DNA of 64,000 nucleotides from Ptychodera flava (lineage: Eukaryota; Hemichordata; Enteropneusta; Ptychoderidae). The notes beneath the pieces are model-generated. The model was not told the origin of the DNA. It saw nothing but the letters and a program-made list of their open reading frames with translations, and ran no database searches. The stretch lies in assembly GCF_041260155.1 (NCBI RefSeq), contig NC_091931.1, positions 16,338,476 through 16,402,475 of the forward strand, written 5' to 3'. Made by a program: the position numbers and the translations under genes. Shown here piece after piece: positions 13,301-30,400 of the stretch (position 1 is its first letter; every line of letters begins with the position of its first letter).

Positions 13301-13536
13301 ACATCCTTCGTCGGTTTCGCCTCTGATGTCATCAGAGCCCTAACCAATCAAACACTCTGTTTTCTGCTGGAGGCCATATGGTAATGGCTTACCAAAAAAG
13401 AGGCAGTGACCAAATGAGTCATGTGATCTATTGCATGCAATAAACACGTCAAGGAGTCAAACCCCAATTCCAAAGCTCATACGAGCTGGATAGGTGCCTT
13501 CTATCGTGACGCTGACCACAGAATTAGTGACCCGAC
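10369..13536. other. Intergenic region between pseudogene 1 and gene 2
   Basis: No array exon was found. From about 10540 to 11110 the sequence is richer in CG dinucleotides, with a CRE-like TACGTCACGA at 10562, an ATGGCGGCCG start context near 10663 and short open frames without a recognisable domain; it could be a first exon or promoter remnant of an unrelated gene or element. A palindromic element follows at 11215-11366. The remainder to 13536 is AT-rich, with nothing I can name. Confidence 0.4.
11215..11366. mobile_element. Near-perfect palindromic (foldback) element
   Basis: The left arm begins ATATTATTCCCTAATATTTT and the right arm ends with its complement (AAAATATTAGGGAATAATAT). The arms stay paired with very few mismatches to a small CGTCTTCGAC loop near 11290. 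A hairpin of about 150 bases with no coding capacity fits a MITE or foldback element; a TA target duplication is possible but not certain. Confidence 0.8.
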
Positions 13537-18335
<4,799 letters not shown>

Positions 18336-19186
18336 GATGACAACCTGAAGAACTGTTCTGTACTGCATAACTTTGATATAAGCTACACGTTTTCCAATAT
18401 TTTTGCTCGTGTGTACTTTTCTATTGAGATATGCATTTATGGCAAATAATAAATATGAATAAAATACTGATGTCAATACGAAAGGACTCTGACATCTATG
18501 CGTTTGTAATGTACTTTTGTACTAAAGTACTGAGGTCTGTCTTTCTATTCAGGTATTATAAAGCGATCATTCTTTGCACCTAATCATCAACTCTTTCTTC
18601 AATCACTTCAGTTATCGATCAAATCATCTACTGTTTCTTGCGTGTTTGTCAAAATATGTATTCAATCTATAGTTAAGAATGTACTTTATGTGCGTTTCCT
18701 AGAATGGTCGGACGGAACGCTCACAAAACACTAATGTATTTGAAGTAATTTAAACGTTATTTTATTATTTAAATGGTGAAATCGTTCGCGTGGACCGAAA
18801 CATATTTATTCAGTTATTTTTCTATCAAAATCGAACACTGGCAACATTGAGTACTCACCAAGCATTTGAGTTGTCAATCAAAACTGCTTGACTATTAAAA
18901 GGTTGACCCTACTGAGATTGAACTCTACCATGACTTCAATGACGCATGGTCTTAAGCTGGCGGAAAACACCACAATCAACGTAAATCTTCTTACATTGCA
19001 CTCTTTTAGCTCTCTCTCTCGTTTCCAACCTTGTCCACTAATCTCCAACCCAAAGCGAGACAGTTATCAGTAGATCACATGACCCATGATATTTACCAAT
19101 TCAATGAGTGGTTAGACTTAGACACCCTGTGCTTACCAACAGGTTACACTGCACCAGGCCACAGACTGTGTAAAGTTCGAGGCAGA
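18336..19186. other. 3' flank of gene 2 and 5' flank of copy 3a
   Basis: Collinear with 24050-24889 (after exon I of 3b, before exon A of gene 4), including shared blocks such as TTTGTACTAAAGTACTGA-like and CGATCAAAT(C/T)ATCTAC. The spacer was duplicated with the genes. No coding sequence seen. Confidence 0.7.
19058..19186 (+). promoter_or_regulatory. Conserved upstream block of copy 3a
   Basis: The words CAGTTATCAGTAGATCACAT, TGACCCATGATATTTACCAA and GAGTGGTTAGACT recur upstream of exon A of genes 4 and 5. The E-box-like hexamer is CACATG here and CACGTG in the other two. Promoter role inferred from position and conservation only. Confidence 0.4.
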
Positions 19187-21645
19187 ATGATTAGTATGTC
19201 GTTACACTGCTTGTATGTTTGTATCGTCTGTTTTGTAATCGGTAAGTGCAACCTGACAAATTTTACTTATCGTCAAAGACTTTCTTACATGCTCAAAACA
19301 TTGTAGGTCGGGCGCCCCGTGGGATGCGATGGTAACATGTTTATGATGTAGCGGCCGCACAGTCATCATCTCTTAAAGTCACCAAGAACTATTTTCAACT
19401 CAACAACTTCAGGCCCAGATTTAACGATGATTAATTTACAAGTTTTGTATAGATTAGCCAGGTTCGTTCTCAAAATTATGAATAACAACAATTCAATAAC
19501 CGCATAACAGTAATTTCAATATAGCATGTGCCAGTCGATGAAGAAAATCATTCTATTTCTTTAATTTACTGATTTTCGTATAAAGTAAAAATAAAGGTTA
19601 TGATTATCATTTGTATCTAAACTCAGAAGTTCCGAGTGAAAATTATGTAAGACTGGCATTGAAAAACATAGCCGAAACAAGCAACTACGTTATCTTTGAG
19701 GCAGGAGACCATTTGCCCCTCTGACGTCAGCCAAAATGTCCCTTGTTGGGACTATAGTACATCTCGTAAACATGTCATTTCGTATACTTCAGTCTTTAAA
19801 TAATTACCAGAAATTGGCTACAACATCCATCACATGAGACTTGATCTCGTCCTTTCAACGATGTCGTTCTCCTATTGTGATACATGCACGGTGCAAGCAG
19901 TAATATATCCCGTGCCTTAGTATATAATACATGAACAGAACAATGAAGACAGGGTCAAGGTACGATTAGGTGACGATATAACTGTTTAAGGGTCGTAAGA
20001 ATTGCAGTTTGCCATTCATCTACATATACATATCAGGCGACAGGAGATTAAATGGTCAAGGATACGTACACGCGGTCATAAATCCCTTACAGTCCGAATC
20101 ATGTGTTAATGTAATCTTAATCTGTACACTATCAGGTCAAGGAAAACTGCCAAGGTTTGGTAGTTTGATGAATCTATTGGCCATATTTGATACAAGTAAA
20201 GAACATGGATGCAAAAAAACGTCCCATGTGAACCACATGGAGTCATACGGTCGTGACATGCGACCTATTAAACACTTATTAAACTTTTAAGTAGCTAACG
20301 TGACATATACAGGGATGTTGAAAAATGGTGACTCAGTCCCTCTGATTCAGATCGGCGGTCATAGCATGCATGCTATTCAAAAATGGAGGTAGCAGATCCA
20401 CATCCCTTCGTCATCAGTATACTTCTTCAAAATATCACTCAAATCTGCCAATTTATCAGAATAAAAGGTGTATAATTTGAAGCTATGTTGAAGCTTTTGT
20501 TATCACATATTATGGGCAAAAATGCTCTTTAACCATGCCTTTCATGAGCTCTCTCTCTCCCTCCCTCCTACCTTCCCCCCCCTCTCTCTCTCTCGTGTGT
20601 TTTTCGTCACCGACTTGCTTTGCAGGTGGCCAATGTTTCAACTCAATCAGTGATTATGTGCTGTCCGACGATGGCATCGACAGCAGGACCTTTCGAACAT
20701 TCGCTCCAGACAGAGTCCCAGTTCCCTTGATGCGTGCATTTACACGTGTACGTACCGTATACATTTTTCTATTACATAAGTACTTCCAGAGACACAATGC
20801 GTGCGTTTCTAATTGTTACCCCTCGGGACACCTGGTACCACCACTAACTTCGAGTGGTTCTGGATGGTCCTACTTAACTTTGTAAATTACAAACGTTCCA
20901 TTGGCTTGGTAATGTAATACCTAGAAAAATTACTTTTAGACCAGTTTCATGTCAAATTACAGAGAGGATTGTCCGGTCATCAAATTACCCGTTACCACGG
21001 TGATGACCTTCTCCATAGATTGATGCTGTTTCGCGCAATGGGTCACCAGTTGGGAGAGAGGATTCTCACTGAGGTAGAAAAGAAAAAAGAAGAGGAGAGG
21101 GTGTATACAATTGCAACATATTTTGGCTGCGACTGTCAGTTTGAATACATGTATGTAATTTACTTAGGAACAAAATTAATGTGGAAAAGATGCTGTAAAG
21201 GAATAGTATATGGGCAAACTAATTTTATCAATCTCCCACTAGAAAGGACATCATCATCATAATGAAGGCACTTCGCTGATGATAGATCTGACATTTTTAA
21301 GTGGTCCCTACCATGAAATTATAATGTTTTAAACATAAACAGTGCACGCGATATTAAGCTGTTAATTCAAAATCTAAAATGTGCTAAACACTATTAAATA
21401 ATGCTATGAAATAATGGTTAAAAAGAAATATGGATGATGGTTTCATCAATAGGACGGAAACTATTGGCTGGGTATCAGTGCAGACTTACCCCGCAAGCAC
21501 ACTTTGAAAACCTTAAGTGGAATTTTTCAGTGTGTCACGTAATCCAAAATTTTTCCTTCCTATCATGGAATTTCTGTTTTTCGTCTTCTCTGTAGAGACG
21601 AAGACGGCATATACCGGGGCTTCCATGCAGATTTGATAACAGCTT
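19187..21645 (+). pseudogene. Fragment 3a: solute-binding-protein-like exons A-D
   Basis: Exons: A 19187-19241 (MISMSLHCLYVCIVCFVIG), B 20626-20747, C 20963-21150 (RGLSGHQITRYHGDDLLHRL, then VYTIATYFGCDCQFEY), D 21596-21645 (DEDGIYRGFHADLITA). Compared with gene 4, a deletion runs from inside exon B (after RAFT) into the following intron, joining the exon to intron sequence that still offers a GTACGT donor in phase 0. Exon D ends in T rather than G before its donor. Exons E, F and G are absent downstream: after about 22200 the sequence becomes the 3' flank of another unit. The exons present are open, but the solute-binding domain is cut after its first strands, so this is most likely a non-functional remnant. 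Confidence 0.8.
20552..20600. repeat. Pyrimidine-rich CT microsatellite before exon B (3a)
   Basis: CTCTCT/CCTCCCT-type run about 25 bases upstream of the exon B acceptor. Genes 5, 6 and 7 have a CT array in the same place. Confidence 0.9.
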
Positions 21646-23139
21646 GTACATCAGACAATTAAAATATCTCAGATATGATAGAAGCATCATGATGCGTGAC
21701 TGTCAAAATAAAGACAAAAAAGTTCTGAAAAACGAATTTTCTTGATACACAGAAGAAATAAGACTGTGTTTTGCAAGTAACAGATGAAGATACTTAAACT
21801 CGTCAACAGGAAACTTTTCATATAGTGGTTCTGTCAACCAAGATCGTAATCTTCGGCAGCGCAGAGCAGACGACATGAAAACACCACTGTATGGGACTGG
21901 GTGGGCTATGACAGGTGTCGGGTCGGCAAAACATACACATTTTCAATGTGTTCGTTTGTATGTTTTTGGTACAACTATACTCTTATCTAAGTGCAATGCC
22001 CATGAACTGACTGCAAACAACAACATTTTGACCATAATCACATTCACAATGACGTTTCGAAGTGTCACAAGTCTAATTCGCTCAGCAGTTTTACGTGTAT
22101 GTGAACATCCCACCGAAGGTCACGCGTACGCGTAGCTGTAAGTAGCTCGGTTACAGTGAAAATATAATTCGTATTTTCACTAGTTAAAATACAGGTTCAT
22201 ATTAGTACCGTCTGAACAATAGAAGAATGGCAATACACGCATAGCATGTATGATAAGTTAGCTTACAAGTCCATCCATCTGCTGCTGTTAATAAGTATAT
22301 ATCATTCTCGTGTATGGTTATTTACGATATTTACAGACAACGTTTCACCTCCTTAAAATGCCCATACTCGCGCGTGATACCTAAAAGACAGGTCCAAAAT
22401 ACTTGGAGTACACGACGCAGTGTCTGCAATATAACGAAAGGACAGCCAACTCACGTGGTTCGACGAAACTCTGAGGGCAATGGAAAAGAACGGCAAATAT
22501 CATGCCTTGTGTCAAAAGGCCCGGCATGAACATAGTAGGATATGTTTTTTAATTATGAAGTAGAACACAATTTTCTTATTGCCCAGAAGTTTACTCTATC
22601 ACAAGATCTTGACACATAACGATTGTGAAATCATGTTTTCTGCATTGTATTCGAATCAGTTAACTTTTCATCCCTGACATTATCTCGTGATATCCCATAA
22701 AGGAGTGTATCGCATTTCAGATGAAATGCTGTACAGAAATTTTTAACACAAGACAAATAATTTATTGATCATCCTACATAAAGAAAATAGTAAGACTCGG
22801 AGTAAACGCCCCGCCACTTATTATCGACGTCGAGCATTTGTCCGCCAAGGCTTTTAAGTTCAATTCTGAGATCTAACCCACATCTAAGACAATTCTCCGT
22901 ACCGTACATATAATTTTTCCAGCTAAGTGAGTCATAAAAGTCCCACGCGGTCAACAAATCTTTTGCTGTGGCGAGAAGTCGACTTTTTACCCACAATGCA
23001 TTTAAGAATCATGTAGACTGTCCCTGCACAAGAAAAAGCGAGAATTCAATATGGAGTTGATATGGTTTTTTATTACATCTCACTCATTCAGCGTGCACTG
23101 CCATTGGTTAAACATGAATCACGTGACATGTAAAAGAAC

Positions 23140-23202
23140 GTGATGATGCTCTCTGCGAATGTGATGATGCCCTCTGCGAACTTGATGATGCCCCCTGCAT
23201 TT
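23140..23202. repeat. 21-bp tandem repeat, three copies
   Basis: GTGATGATGCCCTCTGCGAA-type unit repeated three times. Its GATGATGCCC core recurs at the centre of the palindrome at 23597-23784, so both may belong to one inserted element. Confidence 0.8.
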
Positions 23203-23215
23203 GATATTACATGGA

Positions 23216-23223
23216 TGACGTCA
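23216..23223. promoter_or_regulatory. Perfect CRE-type octamer TGACGTCA
   Basis: A palindromic ATF/CREB consensus lies 73 bases upstream of the ATG of the small open frame at 23297. Activity not shown. Confidence 0.4.
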
Positions 23224-23296
23224 TTTTTCTTACTGCGCGTCCTTTCTGCGCAAAACAAATTGTCGTTCGCTTGTTGTACTTTGCAGTCGGCAACTT

Positions 23297-23470
23297 ATGG
23301 CTGCGAAACGTCATGCAGAGCTGTTACCGGCACAGTTAGACGATATTTTGATGCAAGTAAACAGCAAACGAACGAAAATGGCAACAAGGAATGCAATTTC
23401 TGTGTTCAGCGACTATGCAAGCAACAAATTTCAAGTTCGATACGCCACCGAGGAGATCGGCAAACTTTAG
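23297..23470 (+). pseudogene. 57-codon frame resembling the N-terminus of Crypton/DUF3504-type proteins
   Basis: The frame opens MAAKRHAELLPAQLDDIL and continues with NSKRTKMATRNAISVFSDYAS before a TAG. The pattern of an SKRT-x-x-A-x-x-A-x-x-x-F-x-x-Y/W stretch after a short acidic N-terminus is what I recall from Crypton-derived (DUF3504) proteins, which are tyrosine-recombinase related. Nothing of the recombinase core follows. It lies inside the H-I intron of fragment 3b, between a CRE-type site and a large palindrome, so it is probably a truncated mobile-element gene. Could be chance; similarity is by memory. Confidence 0.4.
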
Positions 23471-23596
23471 CGGCAACCCTATAGTCTCGGCATCGACAAC
23501 ATTTTACGCTGAGGTCCGGACTCAGAAGCCGAACTGTACTCGAAGAAGTCTCTGTGTTTTTGTTTCTTTGCATGTTTGCTTGTTCGGTGTAATAAA

Positions 23597-23784
23597 AATA
23601 ATAACACATGAGACCTTGGGCAATATCACGATTTTTTGCCTGCTCTCGGGCTGGTGGTCATGATCGAAATAATGATGATGCCCGAGCCGTAGGCGAGGGC
23701 ATCATCAATATTTCGATCATGACCACCATCCCTTGGGCAGGCAATAAATCGTGATATTGCCCAAGCTCTCATGTGTCATTATTT
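23597..23784. mobile_element. Large palindromic foldback element
   Basis: The left arm contains CACATGAGACCTTGGGCAAT and the right arm the matching ATTGCCCAAGCTCTCATGTG. GGTGGTCATGATCGAAAT also pairs with ATTTCGATCATGACCACC. The centre is GATGATGCCCGAGCCGTAGG then CGAGGGCATCATC. Roughly 90-base arms with a few small bulges. Confidence 0.8.
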
Positions 23785-24049
23785 AAATATTCCATGGGCG
23801 TCATAGTCTATCCTCTTTCTGTTTTTCAAAAGAGGTGTTATTTTTCTCATGAATGAGCATGGAGTATAATACAGAAAGTCACACTGGCGATACTTCTATA
23901 TAAACGCTTCCTAAACTCGAGGTCTTGGCTATCCTTTAGTATTTTCATACAGTTCAGCCAAATTTTTAAGGTGCACAGTGAACCCGATAAAATAATAAAG
24001 TTCTGCGATCTGTATTTTGTCAGGTCACAAGGGAACGATCTTGTGGTAG

Positions 24050-24889
24050 GATGACAAGCTGCAGGACTTTCTATTTCGGGACTGCATAACTTTGATGTAT
24101 AAGCGTCACTTTTTCTTATGTTTTTGCTCAAGTCGAGTTTTCAACTGAGATATGCAATTATCACAAATAATAAATATGAAGAAAAATTACTGCTATCAAT
24201 ATGACAGGAATCTGACATGTATGCTTTTGTACCGTACTTTTGTACTAAGGTACTAAAGTTTGTCTTTCTATTCGGGCATTCACAAATCAATCTTTCCGTG
24301 CATCCAATTGTCAACTTTTTCTCAATCAGTTCAATTATCGATCAAATTATCTACATTTTCTTGCGTGTTTGTCAAAAATGTATTCAATAGATCGTTATTT
24401 TAGTTAAATATAAGTCGATGAATGTATATCTGCGTTTACCGGAACAGTCAGACTGCTTTCAAAAATTTAAACATTATTTATCATTTGAATGATGCAATCG
24501 TACGCATGGACCTTCACATATTATGTATTTTACAATCAAATTCGAACACTGGCAACATACGATATTAACCAAGCATAGGAGTTGTCGATCAATAACGCTC
24601 GGTTACATCCCTCCTTACCTTTTAAAAAGTTGTCGCTATTGAGGTCGAACTCAATCATGACTTCGAAGACGTATGCTATGAGGCAACGTGGTCTTATTAC
24701 GTTGCACTCTTTTAGTTCTCTCTCGTTTCCAATCTTGCCGATTCATCTCTAACCGAAAGCGAGGCAGTTATCAGTAAATCACGTGAACCGTGATATTACC
24801 AATTAAATGAGTGGTTAGACTTTGACATCCAGTGCTTCCCAACAAGTTTCACTGCACCTAGCCATACACTCTGAAAAGATCGAGGCAAC
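24050..24889. other. 3' flank of 3b and 5' flank of gene 4
   Basis: Duplicated spacer, collinear with 18336-19186. No coding sequence. CACGTG at 24780-24785 lies in the conserved upstream block. Confidence 0.65.
24765..24889 (+). promoter_or_regulatory. Conserved upstream block of gene 4
   Basis: GGCAGTTATCAGTAAATCAC followed by GTGAACCGTGATATTACCAA, matching the blocks before exon A of 3a and gene 5. It contains CACGTG. Role inferred. Confidence 0.4.
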
Positions 24890-26084
24890 ATGATTCGTAT
24901 GTCGTTATACTGCTTGTATGTGTGCATCGCCTGTTTTGTACTCGGTAAGTGCAACCTGACAAATTTTACATATCGTCAAGTCTTTATAACATGCCCCATG
25001 TATCGAACGTCACGCTCCCCGTAGGATTCAATGTTTACTTGTCTATGATGTAGCAGGCCGCATAGTTGCCATCTCTTTAAGTCACCACGAACTATTTTCA
25101 ACTTAAAACCTTCGGACCCGAAAATGATTAAATCACACGTGTTTCATAGTGAGCCGTTTTTAAGTATGCATAACAGTTATTTGAGTGTATGATGGAAATT
25201 ATGCTTTTCTTTACTGATTTTCATTTATTATGGAAATAAAGGTCATGATTATCATTTGCATCTGAACCAAAAATTTCCGAGTGAAAGTTATGTAACACGG
25301 GCATTTAATAAAAAACATAATAGCCCAAACAAGGGACTGCGTATCAACGAGGCAGGAGACCATTTGCCCTCCTACGTTAGGCAAATAGGCCCTTGTTTGA
25401 ACTATACTATATCTCGAAAACATGTCATTTCGTATATATAGTTTTTGAATAATAACCAGACCTTGGCTACAACATTAATCACATGAGACTTGATCTCGTC
25501 CTTTCAACGACGTCGTTCTCCAATCGTGACACTTGCACGACTCAGGCAGTAATATATCCCGTGCCTACATAGATAATACACGAACAGAACAATGAAGACA
25601 GGGTCAAGGTGCGATTAAGTGACCATATAAGTGTTCAAGGTTCGTAAGAATTGCAGTTTGCCATAAACATACATATAAATAACAGGCGACAGGAGATTAA
25701 ATGGTCAAGGATACGTACACACGGTCATAAATCTCTAACGGTTAAAATCATGTGTTAATGTAATCTGGATCTGTATTCACCCTAATAGATCGAGAAACCC
25801 TGCCGGGTTTGGTCGTTTGATTAATCTGTGCCAATTTTAAAGAACATGGACAAAAAACTACAATACGAACCACATCAAGTCATATGGACGTGGCATGTGC
25901 TCTCTTAAACACTTATTAAACGTTAAGAAGCTAACTGGATAAATAACGGGATATATGGAAAATGGTGACTCAGCCCCTTTGATTCAGATCTGTGGTCATT
26001 GCATACATGGTATTCAAAATGGAGGTAGCAGATCCACATTCCTTCGACATCAATATACATTATAATGTAGAAATAAGGGGCGAC

Positions 26085-26207
26085 GCGCTGACCATTAACG
26101 TTTATTTTTGGGCACGGGCGAGAGGAAAGCCAAAAATTAACAGCCTCGCCCGTTAATTTGGTTTTCCTCGAGCTCGCGCCCATAATAAACATTAATAGTC
26201 AGAGCGC
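26085..26207. mobile_element. Imperfect palindromic element in intron A-B of gene 4
   Basis: GCGCTGACCATTAACGTTTA at the left pairs with TAAACATTAATAGTCAGAGC at the right, and AGAGGAAAGCCAAAAATTAA with TTAATTTGGTTTTCCTC. Absent from the equivalent intron of 3a and gene 5, so it inserted after duplication. Confidence 0.65.
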
Positions 26208-27263
26208 AGTCTGTTTTTTCCATTATATTTTCAGCGAACCCGAGAAACCGTGAAAATTTCCGAAAATTTCAGGAGCGAACGACAACTGGGCCCCAGAAAC
26301 TGAGCATACGCGACGCACTGTCACGCGCGCTGTAAAAAGTTGGCAAATCCACGTGGTTCAGCTCGACCAATCAAATGCGAAGGGCAGGTCATGGTAATAT
26401 AATGATAAATATCAACAAACTCTGCCAATTTATCAGAATAAAGGTGCAAATGCTAAATTGGCAGCAATGAAGAAGGTTTTATTATCACATATTATATGCA
26501 AAAAATGTTCTCGGTAATGAAGTCACCGACTTCCTTTGCAGGTGGCCAATGCTTCTCCTCAATCAGTGATTATGTGCTCCCCGACCGTGGCATCGACAGC
26601 AGCAGTTTTCGAGCATTCACTAAAGACAGAGTCCCAATTCCCATGATGCGTGCATTTATCGCTCGTCATTTCAGTGAGGTGAGAGCTAGGGGCCTTTTCT
26701 CTCGACTTACATTGAAGCAATTGACCGACGATGGAGTCAGTTTTCAATGATTTTAATTATATGAATATGGAGAATTTGAAACATTGGCATTGAAAAGAAA
26801 ATGATTTGGGTTGCTGTTTAACAGAAATTGAATAATTCTCTCGTATTCACCCTCATACAAACGGAACCACCACTCGCCTATAAAATGTTTATTGACACTG
26901 TGATACAAAACTTAGCTACATCCGGACCTCTAAAATAGTGGTTCAATATCGAGATAAACTACTGTAATTTTGACAGTGATCCCCAGAAACAACCTAGGTT
27001 CAATAAAGCAAAGGCACAATGCACGCTGGCACATAATGCTGAAAAAATTCAATTTAAATCGATGAATAAATCACTCAACTCAGCCTTGATACAATTCTGT
27101 CCACAAGACAGCAATTCTGCCAACCACGGGGATAGCGCAGAAAATTCAGTATTGTTTCAATCGATCTGATCTCCAAATCTCCAAATCTCCAACCAACGGT
27201 GCTAACCCACTTACCTTCCTACCTCCCACCACTTACCTATGTAGTAGCTACAAAGCTACCAAC

Positions 27264-27449
27264 CTACGTACCTACCTACTTACCTACCTACCTACCTACC
27301 TACATACCTACCTACCTTCCTACCTACCTACCTACCTACCTACTTACCTACCTACCTACCTACCTACCTACCTACCTACCTACTTACCTACCTACCTAAT
27401 AACCTACCTACCTACCTACCTACCTACCTACCTACCTACCTACCTACCT
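27264..27449. repeat. (TACC)n array in intron B-C of gene 4
   Basis: Nearly pure TACC tetranucleotide with a few variants. The LPTY-repeat open frame over it is an artefact. Confidence 0.97.
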
Positions 27450-30400
27450 ATATCTATCTGGCGATCTGATGAAAGATATGTTGATATATCCCCAATAAAA
27501 ACAGCCATGTACGTACATTTGCTATACTTCCACAGACACAATACTTGCGTTTGTAATTGTTACCAATTCCGAACACCTGGTACCACCACTATTAGTAGTT
27601 CTGGATTGTCCTACTTAACTTTGTAAACCACAAACGTTCCATGGACCTGGTAATGTATTACCTAGGAAAATATTATTTTGTTGGACATGTCATATTACAG
27701 AGAGGGTTGCCCGATCATCAAATTACCCGTCACCAAGGTGATGACCTTCTCCGTAGATTGATGCTGTTTCGCGTAATGGGTCACCAGTTGGGAGAGAGGA
27801 TTCTAACTGAGGTAGAAAAAAAGAAAGAAGAGGAGAGGGTGTATACGATTGCAACATATCTTGGCTGCGACTGTCAGTTTAATTACATGTATGTACTTTG
27901 CATGAGAACAAATGCAGAAAAGATGGTATAAAGGAATAGTATATGTGCAAACTAATTTTATCAATCTCCCACTAGAAATGGCATCATCGTCTTAATAAAG
28001 GCATTTCGCTGATCATAAATCCTGACATTTTCAATAGGTTAAGAATATGGTTTGCAACAAGTTTTCAAAACTTTTATCCCTACTACGAAGTTATAATATA
28101 TTAAACATACACAGTGCAAGCCATATTAAAGTGTGAACTCAAAATCTCAAATGTACGAACCACTATTAATATTTTTATGGAAATAAAGGTTGAAAAGAAA
28201 TACGTATGATGGTTTCATCAATACAAGAGAAACTACTTGCTGGGAAATAGTCCTAACTTATCCTGCAAGCACACATTTAAAAACTTAAAGTGGTATTTGT
28301 CAAGTGTGTGGAGTTATCTAAAATTATTCGTTCCTATCATGGAATTTCTATTTTTTACCTTCTCTGCAGAGACGAAGACGGCATATACCGGGGCTTCCAT
28401 GCAGATTTGATAGCAGCTGGTACATCACACAATTAAAATATCTCCGATATGATAGAAGCATCATGATGCATGACTGTCACATTAAAGACCAAAAAATTAT
28501 GAAGAGCGAATTTGTTTGATACACAGCATAAATAAAAATGTGGTTTGCAAGTAACAGATGTTTAGTAACTATCATTATTGTGTGATAGTTTAATTTAAAA
28601 ACGCAATTGATCCAGAACGATTTACATAATTATATCGTTCTTGTTTAAGTCTGTAGAGAAGCTGGAAAGAAGGGTGTGTGAATCAAGTTGTGCCCCATAG
28701 TGCATGTCTTACCCATAGAAGTGGTGAAATTCCCCACGCCGGACCAGGTAAGCAAGAGCGAAGTAGAACTGCTGTGGCCCTTAGGATTGCATAATGTCTA
28801 CCGACCTTTGGAATAAACGGTTTGTCAATCATCTGTGACGTATTATGCAAATTATTTGACAATGACTCTACAAAAAGACTCGTAAAAATAATCTAGCTAC
28901 AATATGCGATGCTTTTTATAACGTTTAAAAGAATGACAATACATGTCCTTTCAAATGTAGTTTAGATACATTGAATAACAATATTAATGTTCCCTTTAAA
29001 TTCGACGTTCACATTTGTGTTGTCTCACGGCGGCATCCTTCGAAAACACATGGGATAATGCTATGCCACTTAATTCAATTTTTCGAAGTGTTCTTGCTCT
29101 TATCTCAACCCTTTTCATAATAATTTTATACATTATTCTGTACACTTTTATCTTCGGCCATGCCGACATATTTTTAGCACTACTAGGGAAGCAGATTGAT
29201 ATATGCTTCGGATGGAGTAAGAGCCCTGCTAGAGCCCTCTCGGTGGACTTCACAGAACCTTTTGTGAGATCAGACTCTGAAACTCTATTCGTGGTGAAAT
29301 CTGGAAATCCGAACAATTTTGATCCAAATGACATCAGAGGAAAGAAAATCGGTAAGTTACATGTGTTATGTATCTTAGCAGTGAGGATATCGTATGATTT
29401 TGGACAGCTAAGAAATTTGCATTGGAAATTGACTGCCTGAATCGATCGTTAAAACCGGAAACTCGCCATGTCATTATCGGCTTGTTTTGCACGGAAAGTC
29501 ATTAAAAAGGTTTTGGTCGAATAGGTATGCTATAATAGTAATATCTAGTTTTCTTGAAACCTCGCAAATAAAAATTCGTGAGGTTGCATGGTCCAAGGAA
29601 CAAAGGAAATTAATGACTGTAACGAGGACATCTTTCTACCAAAGATTCCTAAAACGGTGCCTTGCCATGGCAATGATCTACCATTCATATAAATTTGGGT
29701 AACCATTTTCCACTTTTAAGCTTCGTATTATAATATTCCATCATGTGATTATCCAAACTTGTAGGTTTCGAAGATGGATTTGTCACGGACAAGATCTGTT
29801 TGCTACATGCCAGAGATCGAATCGTTGGAGTCGATACCATGCAACCGTACCAAGAGGTGTACAAGGAAAACTTTAAATTCCTGTTGGACGACGTCAGACA
29901 CGACAGGGTAAATAAGAAAACACGAAGTGAATCAAAGACATGAAGAAAGTATCCAGATGGCAGACGGCACAGTAGTGAAATGAAATGCACGAGGATAAAA
30001 AGAGCCACAAACGGAAGGAAGGAGACTTACTGATTTGTCGATAGTCCAGGGCATTAGAGAAACAACGTAAATTTCATCACTGACTTCAAATCTAAAAATT
30101 TAGATCAAGAAATCTTGTCATCGTTGATGGGATAATAAGATGGTGTGGAAATCCACAATCGGGCAAAGCCATTTCACATAATCCGAGTATTTATTTTGCT
30201 ATTTATATCAATCTGTGTACTCCTATATGCCCACAAATTATGACAAAGACGCACTTTCATTTTCTCAGATCGATGCCTTCCTTACGTTCCCCGAAAGAAT
30301 CACACCACATCTTAAAGATGAATTTGAATTCATAGGAGACGACGTCGGTTGTGTCACCGAAAAATCAGTTTATGGGATAAAACGGAAGGACGACAACCAC

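Larger units (their letters stand above)
22413..24049 (+). pseudogene. Fragment 3b: 3' part of exon H plus exon I
   Basis: The 3' part of exon H (22413-22534) reads RKDSQLTWFDETLRAM and KYHALC, almost as in gene 2, but an in-frame TAA replaces a lysine codon just upstream and the last exon base is A (CATA|GTAGGA). Exon I is 24024-24049 (GHKGTIL, then Trp instead of the usual final Cys, then TAG). Upstream of 22413 lies sequence matching the 3' flanks of genes 4 to 7 (TTTCACCTCCTTAAAATGCC near 22344), so a 3' flank has been joined directly to the middle of an exon H: an unequal-recombination or deletion scar. Confidence 0.8.

Noticed and set aside
27199..27399. LPTYLPTY repeat protein
   Set aside because: Translation of a TACC microsatellite.
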